A DNA stretch of 64,000 bases, from positions 992,001-1,056,000 of the forward strand of contig NZ_PNCO02000002.1 of the NCBI RefSeq assembly GCF_005886105.2, given 5' to 3'. Every line of letters begins with the position of its first letter. Positions within the stretch are counted from its first letter, which is position 1. The notes beneath the pieces were generated by a model. It was given only the letters and a program-made list of their open reading frames with translations, ran no database searches and was not told where the DNA came from. Positions 27,690 through 36,348 of this stretch are shown here, piece by piece. The translations under genes were made by a program, and so were the position numbers. Origin of the DNA: Pseudoalteromonas galatheae (GTDB lineage: Bacteria > Pseudomonadota > Gammaproteobacteria > Enterobacterales > Alteromonadaceae).

Positions 27690-27942
27690 CTATTTAACTT
27701 GAGTTTTGGATAAGGAATGTTCTAGCTCATTGTTGTTAAAGTACAACTTGATACATCTCCCTGTCTCGCCTAAACGTTTAAGGAAAATACGACTTACATG
27801 CCCAGAGGCCGCTCAGATACCTACTTTCTGCAGGCAACGCCAATTGGACTGCCAATAGCTGGCTATCGAAGGAGAATTAAATGTTGATAGCACTGAAGTG
27901 AACTGTTAGTAAGACATTAATTATCCGCAGCTCAGATTGCTT
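27690..27942 (-). repeat. Family B inverted-repeat element, copy 2 (253 bp)
   Basis: The left end CTATTTAACTTGAG..GGATAAGGAATG corresponds to the right end of copy 1 (4522-4729) in reverse. The right end CATTAATTATCCGCAGCTCAG corresponds to its left end. The interior shares CAATAGCTGGCTAT-like palindrome sequence. It sits between the receptor promoter and a family C element. It is non-coding. Confidence 0.75.
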
Positions 27943-27966
27943 AAGTTTCCAGATTTGCTATGTATT

Positions 27967-28277
27967 TTAGAGTCTGTTTATCTTTCAGGTTTGTTTTTGC
28001 GCCAGTTTAATTGGTACTTACATACACGAGGCAGAGACTGCCTAGCATAGATATTCTATGTGAGTCTGGGGCTAAATACTTTGCGCTCTTGCTGTGTACT
28101 CTTACCCACCTCCATGTGGGGCAACACACAAAGAAATGCTACTCAATGGGTCCACCTCGGTGGCTTTTGTCCATTATCGCTCAACTTTTGCTTAGATCAC
28201 TTGGCGTAAAATTGAGGGTGCGACCAAAACACACCCAAGATAACAAAAATCAATCAGCAAGGAATAACAGGACCTAA
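27967..28277 (+). repeat. Family C element, copy 2 (311 bp)
   Basis: The left arm TTAGAGTCTGTTTATC.. then GGTTTGTTTTTGC is mirrored by the right arm, read inward TTAGGTCCTGTTATTCC.. then GATTGATTTTTGTTATC. The right half matches the truncated copy at 21251-21351 in reverse. The outer bases of the right end overlap the TAG stop codon (28274-28276) of the DUF2256 gene. An open frame inside (28011-28277) shows no protein character. Confidence 0.65.
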
Positions 28278-28432
28278 TCTTTATGTCCTATACCTGAGCG
28301 CCGTTCAGAAGCGCAGCGCTTTGAGCAGTACTTAACGTTACCCCAATCTCTTTGCCATTTTTTCCGCCAATAAAACGGACGTTCGCAAATAGGGCATATT
28401 TTATATTGTAGGTTTGGTTTTTTGTGAGCCAT
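28274..28432 (-). CDS. DUF2256 zinc-ribbon mini-protein
   Basis: This unlisted short gene encodes 52 residues. The sequence KICPICERPFYWRKKW, then W-x-x-V-KYCSKRCASERR, is the DUF2256 signature: a CPxC/CSxxC zinc-ribbon-like unit with conserved aromatic FYWRKKW. Start ATG 28432 has no strong ribosome binding site, yet the full family pattern is present. DUF2256 genes often lie next to cryptochrome/photolyase genes; none is here, so it is an orphan copy. It is wedged between a family C element, which touches its stop codon, and a degenerate family A element upstream of its start. Confidence 0.8.
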   Translation of the reverse strand: MAHKKPNLQYKICPICERPFYWRKKWQRDWGNVKYCSKRCASERRSGIGHKD

Positions 28433-28440
28433 TGTAGGTT

Positions 28441-28570
28441 TATACCAACTTCACTAATACATGTTCAATTTGAAAGAGCAAATTCCGACTTGCCGACATG
28501 GATGTCGGTAACCTTGGTGATAGTAGGGGGCGGAAGTGGAGTTATCGACTAAATTTTCTCACTTCAACAC
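28441..28570 (-). repeat. Diverged family A element
   Basis: It begins TATACCAACTTC, then TCAATTTGAA, then TTGCCGACATGGATGTCGGTAACCTTGG and TAGTAGG. These follow the same order as the copy at 21352-21564 (ATACCAATT, TCAATTTGAAG, TTGCCTATATGGATATAGGTACCTTAG, TAGCAGG). The right boundary is uncertain. Confidence 0.5.
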
Positions 28571-28645
28571 AGGTTACTTCAACACAAGCAAATTGGCGTT
28601 AGTCATTTCTGGTATCCATACGGTGGCGGGGAAAGTCGAGATCAG

Positions 28646-28678
28646 AAAAGCCCCCGTAGCAAGCACGATAGGGGCTTT
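28646..28678 (-). terminator. Terminator of the triple-fusion gene
   Basis: On the minus strand AAAGCCCC pairs with GGGGCTTT across a 16-nt loop and is followed by a short T-run. It lies 20 bases past the stop codon at 28698. Confidence 0.75.
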
Positions 28679-28697
28679 AGAAAGGAAACAGGGCGAG

Positions 28698-30965
28698 TTA
28701 TGCAGAAGGAATGAGTGCATACCCCCCTTTTAAATGTCCGATATTATTAAAGCCGAGCCTAGCCAATGCTTGTGCGGCGACTTGTGAGCGGCTGCCACTG
28801 CGGCACACCAACACCAATTTTTTCGCTTTGTCTTGGTTATGTTTGCAAATAAAGTCTGTAAGGCGGGTGAGTGGCACATTGTGATCAAACGCGCTGTTGT
28901 GATTTAGGGCATATTCGTGCGGTTCACGTATGTCAATTAACAACAGCTCTTCATTGTTGGCAATATGTGCGTTGAGCTCTGTTGTAGTGTACTCGTGTAG
29001 CTCAAATTGATTTTTGTTGCAAATAGTTGCACCACACATGATCTCACTACCAGCCTCATCAACAATATTATTATCTATTTGTACCTTTTTCTTGACAAAT
29101 TCATCAACTGTAATGTCATGGTAAAGTACATTATTTAGGAGCAAATTGCGATTGCACTCTGCCGCTAGAGTAGTTGCAAATTCATTGTTGTAGTCGTGGC
29201 TTGGACATAACAAAGTATCTGTATCGATAAGTTGAGCAAGTGATTGAATGCTATGCAGCATCGCTTTCGATGAGCTGGTGGAGAAGTTAGTTCTCCCAAG
29301 CGCTCCCATCAGGATCAGATCGCCACAAAAAACATATCTGATGCTGTACTCACCCTGTAGTTGCTCCAATAGTATAAAGGTGACGCTATCGTCTGTATGT
29401 CCTGGAGTGGCTAATTTTGCAAGACGATAGTGACCAATTGCTAGCGCTTCGAGTGACTGGCCTTTAAATTCAATCTGTGAGGCTTGAGTTGGCCAACCCA
29501 AATGATCGCATGTTTGCTTTGGTAAACTGAGTGCAGCTCGACTCGATTCGTGATCGGCGTGCCCATGAGTATCGAGCGCGGCGAGCAATGTCAGCTGCTG
29601 GCATTCCAATATCGTATTAAGGCGCTCGACCAATTCAGGAAGAGGATCGATAATAATCGCTGTTTTTGACTGCTTATCTGCGAACAGCCAACAGCATGCA
29701 CCACCCACTTTGAATTGTACTAGACCGTCAAGTGCTTCTTTATTGTTAATACCGTTATCTGCTTGCATAAGACAGCTGTGACCGAGTGCCTGAGCACAAT
29801 GGAGAATGCGCTCGCACGCCGCGTCTATTTCGGTTTGGGTTGTGGCTGGACCAAAAGACAGTCGAATAGCCGATTCGCTTTGCCAAGCTGGGAGCCCCAT
29901 GGCATCAAGTACAAAACTGCGTGTTACCTTTGAGCTACACGCTGAGCCTGAGCTGACTCGGATGTTTGCAGCATCAAATAAATCCATGATTTCTTTTGAA
30001 CTGAATCCCGGAATTGCAAAGTTTAGTGTAGTAGGAACGCTATTACTGAATTGATTATTAAATACAATAGTCGGGAACGCATCTTTGAGTGTTTGTGCCA
30101 GTTGATTTCTAAAATCGTGTAATTTATCCACGTTTGCAAATCGACTGTCATTTTCTTTTAGCAGTTCATCAAAGATAACATTCAGTGCGGCAAGGCCTGG
30201 CAAGTTTTCTGTTCCTGAGCGTAAACCGCTCTCTTGACCACCACCCGCAATAAACGGTGTAAACGGTGCAGTTTCTCGAATATAGACAAAACCTATGCCT
30301 TTTGGTGCATAGAGTTTATGACCACTAAAAGGTGCATAGTCAATTGTCGTTCTCGCTAGGTTTAGGTTGCGTTTACCTAGTGCTTGTACACAGTCAACCA
30401 TCCAAAAAATATCTGAATTGTATTTTCTTATTACTTCTTCTAGTTTGTTCAAGTCTTGATATACGCCGGTCTCATTATTAACGGCCATAGTACAAATCAT
30501 TAGCGCATTAGGTACTTCATCTGCAATATATGCCAAATCTAGGTTACCAGCACCATCAACCGGAATGGCTTTAACATCGGCATTAATTTCTAAAATGTGA
30601 TTCCAATGTTTGAGTGATTCAGGTACCGCTTTGTGTTCCGTGGCACCATAAAGTAGTGTATATTTTTTGTGTGGTTGTATCTTATTTTTTGCTGCACACA
30701 AAGCTGATAATATACCAGTCTGAATACCTTCGGTCGCACCACTGGTAAAGATCACTCGACCATGACCAGAACCTAAAACAGCACGTGCTTTTTGGCGAGT
30801 GTGCTCCATCAGCTGCTTTGCTTGTAAGCCCGTAATGTGGCTGCTGCTAGGATTGCCAAACATGGTTTTCATCGTAACCAATGCTGCGTCTGCTGCTTGC
30901 TCTAACACTGGGGTTGTCGCATTAGCATCCAGATATATTTGAGGTAACACCGTTTCTACTGTCAT
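28698..30965 (-). CDS. Triple fusion: cysteine desulfurase, persulfide dioxygenase-like MBL domain, rhodanese
   Basis: The protein has 755 residues in three enzyme units. Residues 1-390 form a NifS-type PLP cysteine desulfurase: YLDANATTPV, Schiff-base Lys in FSGHKLYAPKG (about K217), active-site Cys in RVSSGSACSSK (about C343). Residues 410-620 form a metallo-beta-lactamase-fold domain of ETHE1 type: THGHADH (467-472), ATPGHTDDS (H523), FCGDLIL (D549), GRTNF and CPSHDYN (H590). Residues 660-755 form a rhodanese with LVCRSGSRSQ (C721). The likely chemistry is sulfur abstraction from cysteine, persulfide transfer and oxidation of persulfide to sulfite. It is cytoplasmic. ATG 30965 has AAAGG upstream; a TTG at 30989 is the alternative. 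It lies between two Fur-box siderophore receptors. Confidence 0.88.
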   Translation of the reverse strand: MTVETVLPQIYLDANATTPVLEQAADAALVTMKTMFGNPSSSHITGLQAKQLMEHTRQKARAVLGSGHGRVIFTSGATEGIQTGILSALCAAKNKIQPHKKYTLLYGATEHKAVPESLKHWNHILEINADVKAIPVDGAGNLDLAYIADEVPNALMICTMAVNNETGVYQDLNKLEEVIRKYNSDIFWMVDCVQALGKRNLNLARTTIDYAPFSGHKLYAPKGIGFVYIRETAPFTPFIAGGGQESGLRSGTENLPGLAALNVIFDELLKENDSRFANVDKLHDFRNQLAQTLKDAFPTIVFNNQFSNSVPTTLNFAIPGFSSKEIMDLFDAANIRVSSGSACSSKVTRSFVLDAMGLPAWQSESAIRLSFGPATTQTEIDAACERILHCAQALGHSCLMQADNGINNKEALDGLVQFKVGGACCWLFADKQSKTAIIIDPLPELVERLNTILECQQLTLLAALDTHGHADHESSRAALSLPKQTCDHLGWPTQASQIEFKGQSLEALAIGHYRLAKLATPGHTDDSVTFILLEQLQGEYSIRYVFCGDLILMGALGRTNFSTSSSKAMLHSIQSLAQLIDTDTLLCPSHDYNNEFATTLAAECNRNLLLNNVLYHDITVDEFVKKKVQIDNNIVDEAGSEIMCGATICNKNQFELHEYTTTELNAHIANNEELLLIDIREPHEYALNHNSAFDHNVPLTRLTDFICKHNQDKAKKLVLVCRSGSRSQVAAQALARLGFNNIGHLKGGYALIPSA

Positions 30966-31418
30966 GACTGCGCCTTTAGGTATAAGCAAATTACCGATAT
31001 AACAAAAAGTAATAAGTAATTATTTATAGTTATAATAAGGGAGATAGGCGTACGTTTCAACTATTGAGGATGTGTTTCTTGCAACCTGATTTCGCTCTCG
31101 ATTGCAATAATAATTTTAAGCGTGTAATCATTCCGTTCTATTGCATCCGCGCAAGTATTAAATGGGCGAGATGAATAGGTTGTTTATGCTCGCGATGCTC
31201 GACCTACAGCTCGGTAGACCCTAAAAAATACCATCTTATTACACTTTGTTATCATGTTTGAGTTTATTGCAAAAATCGTTACAAATATAAAATGTAAATG
31301 ATAGTTGTTATCATTACTATTGTTTTGCTAAACTTCGCCACCTCAGTGATAAATTATTTTCTGAAATAGGTATTTAGCTTATTTCACCACTATCCAATTG
31401 CGTAGTTTGGAGTTAAAA
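30966..31418. other. Divergent control region with Fur box
   Basis: This AT-rich region holds the promoters of the triple-fusion gene (leftward) and the second siderophore receptor (rightward). A Fur box at 31299-31313 is described separately. The palindromic GCTCGCGATGCTCGACC area near 31190 has no assigned role. Confidence 0.5.
31299..31313. promoter_or_regulatory. Fur box before second siderophore receptor
   Basis: TGATAGTTGTTATCA matches TGATAATnATTATCA at 12 of 14 positions and extends as the palindrome AATGATA..TTATCATT. It lies about 105 bases before the receptor start. Confidence 0.72.
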
Positions 31419-33854
31419 ATGCAATACTCTCGCTCTTCTGTTCTTTCCGCTTCTTGTATTGCGGTTAAGTTAGCTTTACTAGGTGCAAGCGCAACCGCTT
31501 CCGCTTCAGATGATATAGAAAAAATCAGTGTTTATGGCAAACATAATAACATTATTCTGCAATCTGGTACTGCAACCAAGTCTAATATGGATCTTATGCA
31601 AACGCCTGCGGCGGTTGTTGTTGTTGACAAGGAGCTACTAGATTCGCAAAGCGCAGCGACTTTACAAGAAGCACTACGCAACGTAAGTGGTTTATCTCAG
31701 GCAGGTAATAACTACGGTATTGGTGATTCGCTAATGGTTCGTGGTCTAGGCGTAAACTATACCTACGATGGTATGTATGGTGGTGCTGACTTAGGGAACA
31801 GCTTTAACCCAACACGCTCCTTAACCAACATCGAAAGTATTGAAGTGTTAAAAGGTCCTGCTACTGGCCTTTATGGTATTGGTGCAGCAGGTGGTGTGGT
31901 CAACTTAGTAGAGAAAAAGCCTCAATTTGAACAGGCGCTTGCAATTAACGGTAAAGTGGGCGCGTGGAATACTTATGGCTTGGGCGTTGATTTTACAGAT
32001 GCAATTACTGATAAGCTTGCCTACCGTGTTGTTGCAAACCATGAGCGTAGCGACGGCTATCGAGATCTAGAATCAAATAGAGACGAAATCTATGCAAGCT
32101 TACGTTTCGACCCAAGCAGCGAGCACTCATTTTTACTTTCAACAGCTTATATTGATGACTCACAACAAGTAGATTCAATCGGCGATCCGGTACGGATTAT
32201 TAACTGGGATAGTATCGACGCAGAGCCCGGGTTAGTTACTGCTGACCTTTTACCTAACGACTCTAACTATATAGTAAAAGATGAAAAGTGGCTTGGTCAG
32301 CAGCTTACAGATGAGCAGCGTGCTCAATTAGCGGCTTCCATTTTAGCGTCAGACGGTCTAAAACCGTTTGACTTGGGTGATGGCAACCTAATTTCACCAC
32401 TTTCACGCCCAAATGAGGGCGAAGAGTTTCGTATTAAATTACGTCATGACTGGTATCTAAATCGCAACTCAAAGCTGACTCAACAACTGTTATGGCGTAG
32501 TTACGATTCGGATTTTGTTCGCCAAACAGGTGCTTATAATTATGTTTATTGGGAGCGTAGAACAAAGTACAAAGGTGAGTTTTACGATGTGATCAATGGT
32601 ATACCAAGAGCGCCTTTGGTTGTTAACGGTGAGTTATACCCGTATGCGGCTCGCCGTCAAGAATATCGTCGCCAAGTTGCCAGTGAAAAAACCTGGCAGT
32701 ACTTTGCCGATTTGCAGTTAACTTGGGATATGGGTTCTTTGAGCGGAGAGCACTTAGTCAGTGTTAACTATGAAAATCGCGATATGCGTTTAAAGAGTTG
32801 GTCTGCCTATGATGCCGATGGCAATGGTCCAGTCCCTTACATTTTAGATATTCGCAATCCTAACTGGCCAACGGGTGATTTCGAAGATTACGACCCATCG
32901 TTGCGAACTAATTATGACAAAACGCTTACAGCTTATGGCATTAGTGTACAAGAAGTGCTCTATATCACTGATGCACTAACTGCTCGTGCTGGTCTTGCAT
33001 ATACTAGCGTTGAACAAAAGTATCAGCATTTGGGAAGTGAAGTACTCGCCGCAGTAGGTAAAGAGTTGGATACTGACGATGCAGGTATGACTTACAATGT
33101 GGGGGTAAACTATCAAGTGACTCCTCAGCTGTCTGCTTTTGTAAACATGGCAAAAGGTCGTACAGCATACAGTGTACTGGGTAGCCTAGAAAATGAAGCT
33201 AATGCAAACCGTAAAAATCGACCTGACTCGGAATCTGAAACGTTAGATATTGGTGTGCGTTTTACTGCCTTTGACGAAGACTTATTAGGGTCATTAGTGT
33301 GGTTTGAAACAAAACGTACAAATCTCATGTATAAAAACCCTGAGTACAATGATCAGCCTGGAGAAGACTACAATGTGAGTGTTCCACACTATTTCTTTGA
33401 TGATGAAGATGAGTCAAAAGGTGTAGAGCTGGACTTAAATTTAGCATTGAACGACCAAATCAGTGTGAACATGAATGCAACTTATCAAGATGCTGTTGAG
33501 ATCCGTTCAAATGAGCGCTCAGGTCAAATGAAAGGGGTACCAAAAAAGTTTGCCAGCACGTGGGTGAAGTATACTCAACCTATGGAATGGTTTGGTGGTG
33601 CATTAGAGTATAGTCTTGGCATTAACTATGAGAGTGAAAGAACAATTAACTCTGTGTCTTTCGGTCTCCCAACAGCGACGATTGATGGTTATACCCGCTG
33701 GGACGCGGCAATTAAGTTCGATGCCGAGCAGTTCGACATTCAGCTAAACTTAGAAAACTTAACTGATGAGCGTTATTACAGTAAAGCATTGTTCCTAGGT
33801 GGTATGCCGGGTAATGAGCGTAACGCTAAGTTGAGCTTTAACTATAAGTTCTAA
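31419..33854 (+). CDS. TonB-dependent siderophore receptor
   Basis: The protein has 811 residues starting at ATG 31419 (TTGGAGTTAAAA upstream; the TTG at 31398 is less likely). The signal peptide ends near TASA-SDD. The TonB-box-like DIEKISVYGKHNN, the plug (TPAAVVVVDKELLDSQSAAT, VRGLGVNYTYDGMYGG, IESIEVLKGPATGLYGIGAA, GGVVNLVEKKP) and the barrel end GNERNAKLSFNYKF mark a siderophore-type receptor. A strong terminator follows. The Fur box and neighbouring receptor support iron uptake; the ligand is unknown. It is somewhat longer than the first receptor, with enlarged extracellular loops around residues 270-330. Confidence 0.92.
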   Translation: MQYSRSSVLSASCIAVKLALLGASATASASDDIEKISVYGKHNNIILQSGTATKSNMDLMQTPAAVVVVDKELLDSQSAATLQEALRNVSGLSQAGNNYGIGDSLMVRGLGVNYTYDGMYGGADLGNSFNPTRSLTNIESIEVLKGPATGLYGIGAAGGVVNLVEKKPQFEQALAINGKVGAWNTYGLGVDFTDAITDKLAYRVVANHERSDGYRDLESNRDEIYASLRFDPSSEHSFLLSTAYIDDSQQVDSIGDPVRIINWDSIDAEPGLVTADLLPNDSNYIVKDEKWLGQQLTDEQRAQLAASILASDGLKPFDLGDGNLISPLSRPNEGEEFRIKLRHDWYLNRNSKLTQQLLWRSYDSDFVRQTGAYNYVYWERRTKYKGEFYDVINGIPRAPLVVNGELYPYAARRQEYRRQVASEKTWQYFADLQLTWDMGSLSGEHLVSVNYENRDMRLKSWSAYDADGNGPVPYILDIRNPNWPTGDFEDYDPSLRTNYDKTLTAYGISVQEVLYITDALTARAGLAYTSVEQKYQHLGSEVLAAVGKELDTDDAGMTYNVGVNYQVTPQLSAFVNMAKGRTAYSVLGSLENEANANRKNRPDSESETLDIGVRFTAFDEDLLGSLVWFETKRTNLMYKNPEYNDQPGEDYNVSVPHYFFDDEDESKGVELDLNLALNDQISVNMNATYQDAVEIRSNERSGQMKGVPKKFASTWVKYTQPMEWFGGALEYSLGINYESERTINSVSFGLPTATIDGYTRWDAAIKFDAEQFDIQLNLENLTDERYYSKALFLGGMPGNERNAKLSFNYKF

Positions 33855-33865
33855 TCGGTTCGAAA

Positions 33866-33893
33866 AGAAAAGGAGGGAAGTCCCTCCTTTTCT
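33866..33893 (+). terminator. Rho-independent terminator after siderophore receptor
   Basis: AGAAAAGGAGGGA pairs with TCCCTCCTTTTCT across a minimal loop, giving a 13-bp stem that ends in T-rich sequence. It is 12 bases after the stop codon. Confidence 0.88.
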
Positions 33894-33958
33894 TTCTAAG
33901 CAGTCGATGCTTAGTCACGTTTAGATTAGTTAACCCCTTAACGGGATAAAAAAATCAG

Positions 33959-34834
33959 TTATTTAACGTAACAAGTGATACGAGTGAGAAGTTCGTGTGG
34001 TGGTGTCTCCCTGACATCATTTAAGTACTCTTCGATAACGGGTACATCTGCAGGCTCAAACTCGCTGTTGGGTAACCATTGTCCAAACAGATATTCATAC
34101 GGTGTTTCTAAAGAGGCGTAGTCTCCTTGGTAGAGTAGGTTCGCCGTTTTGCCTTGTGGAATGGTGAATTCACAAAACCCCTCTGGTAGGGAGGCTGTTG
34201 TCTTTGGCACTAAAATTGTCGCCATTGATTTCAGTTTATTTTCCTCGACAGTTTTTGGGTCGTCAAAATACACACCAAAGAAACGCGTTTCTGCATCTAA
34301 TAAACCTTGTTGTTGCGCCAGTAAGTTTAACTTTTCAAATGCCTGGCCAATTTGCATGTAATCGCCATGATGCTCAAGTCCGATCAACGTCATTTGCTCA
34401 TTACTGCTGATTTCTACATTAAACATATTCGAATCCTCATCTGCCTTAATAATATAAAATTCGGCTGCATAGTCCTTTAACTTGGTCTGTTCACGTTGAC
34501 GAAACAGACTAGGTGGTTGCTTGTATCGTTGGGAAAATGCTCGGCTAAATGCTTCAATACTTGCGTAGCCCGCTTGCTCAGCCACCTTTGCAATAGAGTC
34601 TTGAGTGCGAATTAACATGCCTGCGGCAACGTGTAGTCGCATTCTTCTCACGGTTGCATTGATGGTTTCCCCAGCGATTGAGCGATAAACACGGTGAAAG
34701 TGATAGGTCGACATATGGCATTGATCAGCAAGCGTGATAACATCAAGATCGCGATTAATATTGTTATAGATATAATCAATAACGTGATTTAAGCGAGTAG
34801 TGTAATGGCTTAAGGTCGTTGCTTTTCTAGTCAT
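33959..34834 (-). CDS. AraC-family regulator with GyrI-like ligand domain (Rob/SbmC type)
   Basis: The protein has 291 residues. The N-terminal AraC double helix-turn-helix occupies about 10-112 (VITLADQCHMSTYHFHRVYR; IAKVAEQAGYASIEAFSRAF). Residues 135-291 form a GyrI-like/SHBP domain (TLIGLEHHGDYMQIGQAFEK ... KTANLLYQGDYASLETPYEY), which in relatives binds lipophilic or drug-like ligands. It is a cytoplasmic transcription factor. It converges on the receptor gene, so it may control local genes or efflux elsewhere. No operon partner. Confidence 0.92.
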   Translation of the reverse strand: MTRKATTLSHYTTRLNHVIDYIYNNINRDLDVITLADQCHMSTYHFHRVYRSIAGETINATVRRMRLHVAAGMLIRTQDSIAKVAEQAGYASIEAFSRAFSQRYKQPPSLFRQREQTKLKDYAAEFYIIKADEDSNMFNVEISSNEQMTLIGLEHHGDYMQIGQAFEKLNLLAQQQGLLDAETRFFGVYFDDPKTVEENKLKSMATILVPKTTASLPEGFCEFTIPQGKTANLLYQGDYASLETPYEYLFGQWLPNSEFEPADVPVIEEYLNDVRETPPHELLTRITCYVK

Positions 34835-34880
34835 CGTTCACTTCATTGTTGGTTTATGCGGCCATGTGTGCCAATTTGTC

Positions 34881-35005
34881 TTAATACAGGGTCAAATTGA
34901 AGGAGCAAATCTGCCTCTCACTACTCTAAAAAATTTCTTATTTAGAACAACTAAATAGCAAAACCTTTGCCTTGCCTCAAAATAGATCACCTAATTAAGC
35001 TAATG
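34881..35005 (-). repeat. Degenerate family A element
   Basis: GTCAAATTGAAGG, then AAATTTCTTATTTAGAACAACTAAATAGCAAAA and CTTTGCCTTGCC, match the left and centre of the copy at 21352-21564. The TATACC end and the hairpin core are missing, though AATAGATCA and AAGCTAATGGC near the right resemble its last third. Confidence 0.6.
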
Positions 35006-35099
35006 GCTTTTACAGCTCCGTGATTAACGTCGGAGCTGATATGGCTTATCTTGGCAGAACTCGATTTGATAATGTTTGCTGATTTGTATTTTAGACAAC

Positions 35100-36302
35100 T
35101 TACTGGCTTTCCGTCAGTGCTTTTTCCACTGCTTTAAGAATAGATGATTTGGTTGAAGGCTTGGTGATGTATCCTGTAAGCCCTAAAGATGCCCATTTTC
35201 TAATTATGTCTTTGTTTTTATTGCTTGTTAAAGCAATGATCGGCAGTTTTTTACAATGTGGAATGTTGCGAATATTTTTTGTTGTGTTGTAGCCATCGAG
35301 TTCAGGCATAAATAGATCCATAAACACCATGGTGAATTTATGCTTCCTCAATGTTTTTATTGCACCTAGTCCACTGGTTTCACACTCTACTTTATGTCCC
35401 TCGTCGCGTAAAATTTTAGCTATCATTTCACGGTAGATTTCGTTGTCTTCGACCACCATTATTTTTATTTCTTCTTGCTTTGTTTCAAGTGCTTTCGGCT
35501 CACTAATGTTAACTTCACCCGTCTCACCAACTGGCAATACATTCTGCGCTAGCTGTGCGCATTTTGAGTTGTCTTTTTCGCTCAGTAACGCGGTAAGCTC
35601 TGCGATAGAAAACTGTTTATCTTTCAGCCTCTTTGTTAATTCATGAACGCTATCTGCCAATTGATGTTCTAATTCATCCAATAGTGGCGATAAGTGTTTT
35701 TGCTTCAGCTCATTGAGCAAGTCATCTTGAACTTTGTTAATTCCTTTTTCATTATCTAGGTTTCGCCTTACTGTCTGTAGTGTCTCATCCGCTTTTTGAT
35801 GGTACAAAGCTGCATCATCAATGAGTTGCTTTAATTTATCATCGATGCGACCAAAATGTTCTTCTCGGATCTTGGTGACCTCAGATGTGCCCTCTGTGCG
35901 AACCAAAGCATTATGCAAGATCATCCGAAATCGGTAATTTTCGTACATAGGTTTGTAAACAAAGTAATCGGTAAAAATACCTTTCATACAACACCTAAAG
36001 GCGACACCTGATTCTTTATTTTCACATAGTAGGATGTTCTCATGGGCGTAATTAAGCAGGCCATGTTTTGCAAGTAGACTGTATATTTCTACGCTTTTTG
36101 CAACCGTACTTCGAGCAATGACGATAACATCAGGTGGTGATTCTGTAAGCACTTCAGCGACTTCTTTATGGCTTGTTAGTGTGCGAAATGCGCTTACCTG
36201 AGAAGCAACAATGTCAACAACACCACTTAGATCTGCTGGATCGTCACAGATGATGATAACTTTTGGATGTCGCTGCGCGTGTTCAACTTCTTTTTTATGC
36301 AT
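35100..36302 (-). CDS. Pseudo-receiver / coiled-coil / receiver response regulator
   Basis: The protein has 400 residues in three parts. Residues 15-130 resemble a receiver but the phosphoacceptor Asp is replaced (DVIVIARSTV), so it should not be phosphorylated. Residues 140-250 are a helical coiled coil rich in Lys/Glu/Leu. Residues 275-400 form a canonical receiver (MVVEDNEIY, phospho-Asp in VFMDLFMPELDG, Lys in YITKPSTKS). There is no DNA-binding or enzymatic output, so it probably acts as a phosphate sink or scaffold. ATG 36302 has the strong site GAGGGAATTT; earlier codons lack one. It is the last gene of an operon with the REC-EAL gene and the NIT hybrid kinase. Confidence 0.85.
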   Translation of the reverse strand: MHKKEVEHAQRHPKVIIICDDPADLSGVVDIVASQVSAFRTLTSHKEVAEVLTESPPDVIVIARSTVAKSVEIYSLLAKHGLLNYAHENILLCENKESGVAFRCCMKGIFTDYFVYKPMYENYRFRMILHNALVRTEGTSEVTKIREEHFGRIDDKLKQLIDDAALYHQKADETLQTVRRNLDNEKGINKVQDDLLNELKQKHLSPLLDELEHQLADSVHELTKRLKDKQFSIAELTALLSEKDNSKCAQLAQNVLPVGETGEVNISEPKALETKQEEIKIMVVEDNEIYREMIAKILRDEGHKVECETSGLGAIKTLRKHKFTMVFMDLFMPELDGYNTTKNIRNIPHCKKLPIIALTSNKNKDIIRKWASLGLTGYITKPSTKSSILKAVEKALTESQ

Positions 36303-36348
36303 AAATTCCCTCTGGGTTTGAGAGTACAGCAAAGACTACTAAGTTTAA

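Noticed and set aside
28011-28277. 88-codon plus-strand frame
   Set aside because: Lies wholly inside the family C repeat and is antisense to the DUF2256 stop; no protein character.
28536-28733. 65-codon plus-strand frame
   Set aside because: Crosses a degenerate repeat, a terminator and the 3' end of the fusion gene.
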